Assembly: GCA_037447655.1 (NCBI GenBank)
Contig: JBBHKE010002505.1
Location: 1-64,000 of the forward strand
Length of the DNA: 64,000 nucleotides
Direction of reading: 5' to 3'
From: Zygnema cylindricum
Lineage: Eukaryota; Streptophyta; Zygnematophyceae; Zygnematales; Zygnemataceae
The notes under the pieces are model-generated. The model worked only from the letters and a program-made list of their open reading frames with translations. It did not search any database and was not told where the DNA came from. The translations under genes and the position numbers were made by a program. Positions 54,601-64,000 of the stretch are shown here, piece by piece; the first letter of the stretch is position 1; each line of letters begins with the position of its first letter.

Positions 54601-57600
54601 GATCCATCGATCGAGATTTGTCGGCGGCGACCAATCGATCGAGAATCGTCATCAACGATCAATCGATCGAGGATCGTCGGCGACGCCTGATCGAACGAGG
54701 ATCATTGGCGAAGATGGATCCATCGAGGATCGTCGGCGACGACCGATCAATCGAGGAACGTCAGCGGCGATCGATCGATCGAGGTTCGTCGTTGGCGATT
54801 GATCGATTGAGGATCATCGGCAGCAACCGATCGGTCGAGGATCGTCGGTTACGATCGATCAATCGAGGTTTATCGGCGGAGAAGGATCGATCGATGATCG
54901 TTGGCGCCGATCGATCAATCGAGGATCGTCAATAGCGTTCGATCGATCAATAATTGTCAGCAACGCACGATCAATCAATGGCGGCGATCGATCGATCGAG
55001 GGTCGCTGACAGCGATTGATTGATCGAGGATCGTCAGCGAAGAGCAATTTATCGAGGATTGACGAGGGTTAGCGATCGATTGAGGATTGTCCACGGCGAG
55101 CTATTTATCGACGATTGTCTGCGCCGATCGATCAAAAGAGGATCGTTTTCGGCGATCTATCGATCGAGGATCGTTAGCGGCAATCAATCAGTAGAAGATG
55201 GTCGGCGGCAATCGGTTGTTCAAGGATCGTCACGATGATCAATCGATTGAGGATCGTTAGTGGCAATTGATCGATCAAAGATTGTCAGCTGCGAACGATC
55301 GATCAAGAATTGTCGGCACCGATCAATCGATGGAGTATCGTTGGTGGCGATCGATCGATCAAGGATCGTCGGCGACAATCGATCGTTACAAGATCGTCGG
55401 CGGAAATCGATCGATCGAGGATCGTCGAAGGCGATCAATCGATTAAGGGTCGTCCACGGAGATCAATCAATCGAGGATCGTCGGCAGCTAAAGCGATCGA
55501 TCGCTCGAGGATCGTCGGCGGCACCGGCGATCGTGGATCGTCGGCGGCGATCAATCAGTAGAAGATGGTCCGCGGCAATCGGTTATTCGAGGATCGTCAC
55601 GGCGATCAATCGATTAAGGATCGTCAGTAGAGATCGATAGAACGAGGATTGTCGGCGGCGACCAACAGATTGAGGATCGTCAGCAGTGATCGATCGATCG
55701 AGGATCGTCGGCGGCGACCGATCGAACGAGGATCGTCAGCAGCGATTGATCCATCGAGGATTGTCAGCGAGGACCGATCGATCGAGGATCGACGGCGCCG
55801 ATTGATCAATCGAGGGTTGTCAGGTTGGGATCGATCCATCAAGGATCGTCGGCGGCTGCAACGATCGATCGCTCGAGGATCGTCGGCGGCAATCGATCAA
55901 TCAAGAATCGTCAGCGGCGATCAATCGATCGAGGATCCTCAGCGGCGATTGATCGATCGAGGATCGTCGGCGGCTACCGATCGAACGAGGATCGTTGGCA
56001 GTGATTGATCGATCAAGGATCATCGGCAACAACCGATCGGTTGAGTATTGTCAAGGACGATCGATCGATCGAGGATCATCGGCGTCGATCGATCAATTGA
56101 GGATCGTCAGCCGCCTTCGATTGCTCAAGGATCATCGGCAGCGATCGATCGATTGAGGATCGTCGGCGGCGATCGATCGAGGATCGTCAGCGGCGACCGA
56201 TCGTTCGAGGGTCGTCGGCAGCGACCGATCAATCGAGGAACGTCGGGTGCGATGGATTGATCGAGGATCGTTCACGGCAGTCAATCGATCGAGGATCTTC
56301 TACGACAATTGATCAATCTTTGGCGGTGATCGATCAATTGAGGATCGTGTGTGGCGATCAATTAATTGAGGATTTGACGGGGACGATCAATCGATCAAAG
56401 ATTGTCAACGGAAATTGATCGATCGAGGATCGACGACGGCGATCGATCAACACAAGATCGTCGGTTGACTGAGAATTGTCGGCGGAGATCGATTGATCGA
56501 GGATCGTCAGCGGCAAGTGATAGATCAAGGATAGTTGGCGACGATCGATCTAGGATTGTTAGCGGCGATCGATCTATGAAGGATCCTCAACAGCAATTGC
56601 TCGATCGTGGATCGTCGGCGATCGCTCGGTCGAGGATCGCGGTGAGCGATCGATCGAGGATTGACGATGACATGATGATGGAGGATTGGGGATCGTCAGT
56701 GACGAGCGATCTATAAAGGATTGTCAACGGCGCGCGATGGATAGAGGATCGACGGCTAGAATCGATCGATCAAAAATCTTCGGCGGCGAGCAATAAATTG
56801 ATGGAGGCAATCGATCGATCGAGGGTCGTCGGTGGGGATTTATCGATCGAGGATCGTCGGCGGCGAGTGATCGATAGAGGATTGACGACGGTTAGAGATC
56901 GATCGAGGATCGTCGACGGCGAGCGATCTATTGAGGATTGTCTGCGGCGATCTATCGATCAAGGATCGTCGGCGGCGATCGATTAATAGAGGATCGTCGG
57001 TGGCAATCGATTGTTCAAGGATCATCAACGGCGATCGATCGATCGGGGAAGATCGTCGGCAACGATCGATCGATCGCGGATCGTCAGCGGCAATCAATTA
57101 ATCAAGAATCGTTGGCAGCGAACGATCAATCGAGGATTGTCCGTAACGAACGATTGATCAAGGATCGTCGGCGGCGACCGATCGATCGAGGATCTTTCGC
57201 GGCGAACAATCGATCAAGGATCATCGGCAGCGATCGATCGATCGAGTATTGTCGGCGGCGATCGATCGATCGAGGATCGTCGGCGGCGATCAATCAATCG
57301 AGGATCGTCGGCGGCGATTGATCTATCAAGGATAGTCAGCAGGGAACAATCGATCGAGGATTGTCGGCGGCTACGATGATCGATCGATTGAGATTGTCGG
57401 CGGCTGCGGTGATCGATCGATCGAGGATCGTCGGCAGCGATCGATCGATCGATTATCATCGACGGCGATCGAACGATCGAGGATCGTCGGCGGCGATTGA
57501 TTGATCGAGGATTGTCGGCGACGACTAATCAATCGATGATCGTAAGCGGCGATCGATTGATCAAGGATCATTGGCAAAGATCAATCGATCGAGGATTGTC

Positions 57601-60600
57601 GGCGCCGAACGGTCGATCGAGGATTGTTGACGGTGATTGATCGATCGAGGATCGTCAGCGGCCTTTAATTGATCAAGGATCTTCGGCGATCGATCGATCG
57701 ATCGAGGATTGTCGGCGGAGATCGATCCACGATCGTCGGCGGCGATCAATCGAGGGTCATCGGCGACGAGCGATTGATCGAGGGTCGTCGACGGCGAGCA
57801 ATCGATCGAGGGTAGTCGACGACGAGCGATCGATCGAGGTCCATCGGTGGCGATGGATCGATTGAGGATCGTCAACGGCGATCAATCGATCGAGGATCGT
57901 CTACGGCGATCGATTGATCGAGGATCGTCGGCGGCGATCGATCAATTGAGGATCGTCGGCGGCGATCGATCAATCGAGGATCGTCGGCGGCGATCGATCG
58001 ATGAAGGATAGTCGGCAGAGATCGATCGATGGAGGATCATCGGCGACAGCGACAATCGATTGATTGAGATCGTCGGCGAGTGCGGTGATCGATTAATGAA
58101 GGATCGTCAATGGCGATCGATTGATCGATTATCATCGGCGGTGATCGAACGATCAAAGATCGTTGGCGGCGATCGATCGATCGAGGATCTTTGGCCGCGA
58201 CTGATCGATTGAGGATCATCGGCGGCGATCGATCGATCGAGGATCATCGGCTGAGAGCAAGCGATTGAGGATCGTTGGCGCCGAACAATCGATCAAGGAT
58301 CGTCGACGGCGATTGATCGATCGAGGATTGTTATCGGTGTTCGATTGATCAAGGATTGTCGGCAGTAATTGATCGATCGAGGATCGTCGGCGGCGATCGA
58401 TCGAGGATCGTCGGCGGCGATCGATCGAGGGTCTTTGGCGACGAGCAATCGATAGAGGGTCGTCGGCGGCGAGCGATTGATCGAGGAACGTTGGTGGCGA
58501 TGGATTAATCAATGATCGTAGAAGACGATCAATCGATCGAGGATCGTCTACGAGGATCGATAGATCCAAGATCGTCAGTGGTTATCGATCGATTGAGGAT
58601 CTTTGGCGGCGATCGATCAATCAAGGATCGTAGACGATGATCAATTGATTGATGAACGACGGCGGCAATCAATCGATCGAGGATTGGTTGCGAAAATTGA
58701 TCGATCGAGGATCAATGGCGGCGATCAATTGACCCAAAATAGTCGGTCGTCTGAGAATTGTCGGCAGGGATCTATCAATCGAGATTCTTTGGCGGCAAGC
58801 GATAAATCGAAGATCGTTAACAACAATTGATTGATCGAGGATCGTCGGCGGCGATTGATCATGGATTGTTTGCGGCGATAGATCGATCTAGGATCGTCAG
58901 CGGCGATCGATCGATCGAAGATCATCCCTGTCAATCAATTGATGGAAGATTAATGGTAGCAATCGCTCGATCGAGGATCGTCGTCGATCGCTCGATCGAG
59001 GATTGACGACGGCGACCGATCGATTGAGGATCGTCAAGGTCGAGCGATCTTTGGAGGATCTTTGGTTGCGAACGATCGATAGAGGATCGTCGGCAGTGAT
59101 TGATTTACCTAGTATCATCGATAGCGAGCAATTGATCAAGGATCATTGGCGGCTTTCGATCAATAGTGGCGATGGATCGATTGAGGATCGACGGCGACGA
59201 TCGATCGATTGAGGATATTCGACGGCGAGCGATCTATCGATGGAGGCACTCAATTGATCGAGGGTCATCGGCGGCGATTGATCGATCAAGGATCGTCGAC
59301 GACGAGCGATCGATCGAGGATTGACGACGGCGAGTGATTGATCGAGGATCGTCGGCGACGGGCGATCTATTGAGGATTGTTAGCGTCGATCGATTGATCG
59401 AGGATCGTATGCGACGATTCAATCAATCAAAAATCGTCGGCGGCGATCGATCGATAGAGGATCGTCGACGGCGATCGATTGCTCGAGGAACGTCGACGGC
59501 GATCGATCGATCAATCAGGGATCATCAGAGACAATCGATCAATCGAGGATCGTCGACAGCGAACGATCAAACGCAGATCGTCAGCGGCAGTCAATCGATC
59601 GAAGATCGTCGGCGGCGAACGAACGATAGAGGATCATTGGCGGTGATCGATTGATCGAGGATCGTCAACGTCGATTCATTGATCGAGGATGGTCGGCAGC
59701 GAGCGATCGATCGAGGATCGGCGGCGGCGAGAGATCTATTGAGGATTGTTTGTGCCGATCGATCAAACGAAGATTGTTTGCGGCAATCTTTGATGAAAGA
59801 ACGTTGGCGGCGATCGATCGATAGAGGATCGTTGGCGGCGAACGATTATTCATGGAACGTCAACGACAATCGATCGATCAATGATCATCGAGGCCGGTCG
59901 ATAAATCGAGGATCGTCGGCAACAATCGATCGATCGAGGATCGTCGGCGGCGATCGATCGATCGAGGAACGTCGGCGACGATCGATTGATCGAGGATCGT
60001 CGGCGGCAATCAATCAATCGAGGATCGTCGGCGGCGAATGATCGATCGAGGATCGTCAACGGCAGTCAATCGTTCGAGGATCATCGACGGCGAACGATTG
60101 ATCGAGGATCATCGGCGGCGATCGATTGATCGAGGGTCGTCGGCGTCGATTGATCGATCTAGGATCGTCGGCGGCGACCAACGATTGTGGATCGTCGGCG
60201 GCGACCGATCGATCGAGAATCGTAGGTGGCGACCGATCAATCGAGGATCATAACAACGAATGATAGATCGAGGATCTTCGACGGCGAACGATCGATCAAG
60301 GATCATCAGCAGCGATCGATCGATCAAGTATCGTTGACGGCGATCGATCGATCGATGATCGTCGGCGGTGATCAATTGATCGAGGATCGTCGGCGGCAAT
60401 CAATAGATCGAGGTTAGGCGGGGGGAATCGATCGATCGAGGGTCATCCACAGGGATCGATCAATCGAAGATCATGAACGGCGATCGATCTATTAAGTATC
60501 TTCGGCAGCAATCGATCGATCAAGGATCGTCAGCGGCTGCAGCGATTGATCACTCGAGGATTGTCGAGGCTGCAGCGATTTATCAATCGAGGATCGTCGG

Positions 60601-63600
60601 CGACAGCGGCGATCGTGGATTGTCGGCGGCGATCGATCAATCGAAAATCGTTGGTGGCGACGAATCGATCGAGGATCGTCAGCGACGATCGATCGATCAA
60701 AGATCGTTAGTGGCGACCGATCGAACGAGAATCGTCGGTAACGATCGATCCATCAAGGATCATCGGCAACGACGCATCGGTCGAGGATCGTCTGCGATGA
60801 TTGATCGATCAAAGATCATCGGCGGCGACCGATCGGTAAAGGTTCGTCGAGGACGATCGTTCGATCGAGGATTATCGGCAGAGAACGATCGATCGAGGAT
60901 TGTCAGCAGCGATCGATCGATCGATGATCGTCGACAACGATCAATCGAAGATTGTCGGCAACGATCGATTGATCGAGGATCGTTGGCAGCGAGCGATCGA
61001 TCGAGGAACTTTGGCGGCGATAGATTGATCGAGGATCGTTGGCAGCGAGCGATCGATCGAGGAACTTTGGCGGCGATAGATTGATCGAGGATCGTTCACG
61101 GCAGTCAATCGATCGAGGTTCGTCTACGGCGGTTGATCGATCTAGGATCGTCGGCGATGATCGATCGATTGAGGATCTATGGCGATGATAGATCAATCGA
61201 GGATCGTGGGCGGCGATCGATTGATTGAGGATCGACGGCGGCGATCAACCGATCAAAGATTGTTCGCGGAAATTGATCAATCGAGGATCGACGGTGACGA
61301 TCGATCAACCCAGAATCGTGGGTCGACTGAGATTTGTCGCCGGCTATCGATCGATCGAGGATCGTCAGCGGCAAACGATTACATCAAGGATCGTTAACGG
61401 CGATTGATCGATCAAGGATCGGCGGCAGCGAGAGATTTATAGAGGATTGTTTGCGCCAATCGATCAAACGAAGATCGTCTGCAGCGATCTTTGATGAAGG
61501 AACGTTGGCAGCAATCGATCAATAGAGGATCGTCGGCGACGAACGTTTATTTAGGGAACGTCAACGACAATCGATCGATCAATGATCATCGACGCCGATC
61601 GATTGATCGAGGATCGTCGGCAACAAACGATCAATCGAGGATCGTCGACGGCGATCAATCGATCGAGGATCGTCGGCGGCGAATGATTGATCTAGGATCG
61701 TCAACAGCACTCAATCGATCGAGGATCATCGACAACGAACGATCGATCGAGGATCATCGGCGGCGATCGATTGATCGAGGATCGTCGGCGTCGATTGGTC
61801 GATCTAGGATCGTCGACTTCGACCAACGATTGAGGATCGTCGGCGGCGACCGATCGATCGAGAATCGTAGGCGGCGACTCGTCAATCGAGAATCGTTAGT
61901 CGAATGATCGATCGAGGATCTTCGGCGGCGAACGATCGATCTAAGATCATCGGCAGCGATCGATCTAGGATCATCGGCAGCGATCGATCGATCAAGTATC
62001 GTTGACGGCGATCGATTGATCGAAGATCGTCAGCGGCGATCAATTAATCGAGGATCGTCGGCGGCAATCAATCGATTGAGGATAGTCGGAAGCAATCGAT
62101 CGATCGAGGGCCATCCACGGAGATCGATCAATCAAAGATCATCAACGGCAAACGATCTATTAAATATCGTCGGCAACGATCGATCGATCAAGGATCGTTG
62201 GCGGCTGCAGCGATTGATCGCTCGAGGATCGTCGGCGGCTGCAGCAATTGATTAATCGAGGATCGTCGGCGGCAACGACGATCGTGGATTGTCGCCGGCG
62301 ATCGATCAATCAAAAATCGTTGGCGGCGATGAATCGATCGAGGATCGTCAGCGGCGATCGATCGATCAAGGATCGTCAGCGACGACCGATCGAACGAGGA
62401 TCGTCGGCAGCGATCGATCCATCAAGGATCATCGGCGGCGACAGATCGGTCGAGGATCGTCGGGGACGATCGATCGAGCGAGGATCGTCGGCAAAGATTG
62501 ATCGATCAAGGATCATCAGCGGCGACCGATCGGTAAAGGATAGTCGGGGACGATCGATCAATCGAGGATTATCGGCAGAGAACGATCGATCGAGGATTGT
62601 CGGCGCCGATCGACCAATTGAGGATCGTCAGCAGCGTTCGATTGATCAAAAATCATCGACAGTGATCGATCAATTGATGATCGTCCACAACGATCGATCG
62701 AGGATCGTCGGCGACGATTAATCGATCGGGGATCGTCTACGGCGATTGATCGATCTAGGATCGTCGGCGATGATCGACCGATTGAGGATCTATGGCGGTG
62801 ATAGATCGATCGAGGATCGTGGGCAGTGATCGATTGATTGAGGATTGACGACGGCGATCAATTGATCAAAGGTTGTTCGCGGAAATTGATCAATTGATGA
62901 TCGACGGCGGCGATCGATCAACCCAGGATCGTGGCTCGACTGAGAAATGTCGGCGGCGAACAATCGATTCAAAATCGTCAGCGGCAAGCGATCCATCAAA
63001 GATCATCAGCGACGATTGATCGATCAAGGATTGTTAGAGGTGATCGATCGATGGAGGATCCTCGGCAACAATTGCTTGAACGTGGATCGTCAGCGATCGC
63101 CCGATCAAGGATCGGCGGGAAGCGATCGATCGAGGATCGTCAACGACGAGCGATCTATAAAGGATCGTCAGCGGCAAGCGATTGATAGAGGATCGTCGGC
63201 GGCAATCGATTGACCGAGTATCGTCGATGGCGAGCGAATGATCGAGGATCGTCGACGGCGATCGATCGATCAATTATTATCGGCGGCGATTAAACGATCG
63301 ACGATCGTTAGCGGAAATAGATTGATCAAAGATTGTCGGCGGCGACTGATTGATCGAGGATCATCGGCGTCGAACGATCGGTCGAGGATAGTCAACAGCG
63401 ATCGATCGATCAAGGATGGTCGGCAGCAATCGATCGATCGAGGATCGTCGGCAGAAATGGATCAAAGATCGGCGGCGGCGATCGATCGAGGGTCGTCGGC
63501 GACGAGCGATCGATCGAGGGTTGTCGTCGGCGAGGGATCGACCGATGGTCGTCTGCAGCGAGCGATCGATCGAGGAATGTCGGTGGCGATGGATCGATCG

Positions 63601-64000
63601 AGCATCGTCAGCGGTGATCGATCGATCAAGGATAGTCGACGGGGATCTATCGATCGAGGATCGTTGACGTGAGCGACGATCGATCGAGTATCGTGGACGT
63701 GAGCGACGATCGATCGATTGAGGTCGTCGGCGGCTGCGATGATTGAGCGATCGAGGATCGTCGGCAGCGATCGATCGATTATCATTGAAAGCGATCGAAC
63801 GATCGAGGATCGTTGGTGTCGGCGGCGATCGATCGATTGAGGATCGTCGGCGGTGATCAATCGATCGATGATCATCGGCGGCCATCGCTCGATCGAGGAT
63901 CGTCGACAGTGACTGATCAATCGAGGATCGTTATCGGCAATCGATCGATCGAGGATTGTCGGCGGCGACCGATCGCTTGAGGATCGTAAACGGCGATAGA
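51601..64000. repeat. GATCGA satellite, array 3, over 12 kb, open at window end
   Basis: About 440 units by length of a 28 bp repeat: GGC, three overlapping CGAT steps, then CGAGGATCGTCGGC. Individual units vary by several substitutions (GATT, CAAT, ATCA, TCAG) and small indels. The consensus has no stop codon in any of six frames. Because 28 is 1 modulo 3, each frame cycles through all three phases and gives a 28-residue peptide period, such as SIDRGSS, DRSRIVGGD and RSIEDRRRR on the plus strand. Frames up to about 200 codons thus arise without coding meaning. Longer periods are visible: 59761-59890 reappears at 61462-61591, 1701 bases on. CpG and GATC densities are extreme. Confidence 0.95.

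Noticed and set aside
60473-61084. Longest open frame in the satellite (203 codons) as a gene
   Set aside because: It is one of many overlapping frames with a 28-residue period produced by the 28 bp repeat. Equivalent frames exist on the other strand and in neighbouring phases.
51601-64000. CRISPR array
   Set aside because: Units are contiguous and all degenerate, with no constant repeat separated by unique spacers, and the context is a plant-type nuclear genome.

Overview
The window looks like transposon-dense, gene-poor nuclear DNA of a land plant. Three things point there: Ty1/copia and Ty3/gypsy retrotransposons in several age classes, primer-binding sites that match plant initiator tRNA-Met, and a hAT-type miniature element. 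No intact host gene was found. Every retroelement reading frame carries stops, frameshifts or truncations. The sequence alone does not give the species or clade. LAYOUT. 1-5000: non-coding. It holds two diverged ~310 bp direct repeats with TTATCGGCGATAA fold-backs, a 223 bp inverted-repeat MITE, a GA microsatellite, a perfect 104 bp tandem duplication and a minus-strand primer-site relic. 5020-11147: two degenerate plus-strand copia elements. The second has its integrase split by a solo LTR flanked by GAAAC. 11148-15621: a gag-like frame split by a second solo LTR flanked by TCATT, then leader/LTR-like DNA. 15622-21681: minus-strand relics of one copia family, a chimeric inverted-repeat insert, a second MITE copy and an LTR fragment. 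22589-35491: copia element A, with its relative element B (27516-33954) inserted in A's RNase H region (duplication ACATC). 35492-38142: the 5' half of a minus-strand gypsy element, itself inserted in a copia gag start. 38222-45582: other retroelement pieces, including a gag-protease unit with no reverse transcriptase. 45583-64000: a block of retroelement-like DNA alternating with a 28 bp GATCGA-rich satellite. A 2.4 kb part of it is duplicated almost without change, and the satellite finally expands to more than 12 kb and runs off the window. MAIN POINTS. (1) All eight full or near-full LTRs of the A/B-related copia group, in three subfamilies, carry on the antisense strand a tRNA-like module: an A-box-like motif, a B box at near-tRNA spacing, and an oligo-T run just downstream. 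That is the layout of an internal RNA polymerase III promoter placed antisense inside an LTR. (2) Elements A and B have a primer-binding site complementary to the anticodon arm of initiator tRNA-Met, not to its 3' end. The gag start codon lies inside that site and is the complement of the CAU anticodon. (3) The satellite period of 28 bp is 1 modulo 3 and its consensus has no stop in any of six frames, so it produces long spurious open frames with a 28-residue period.
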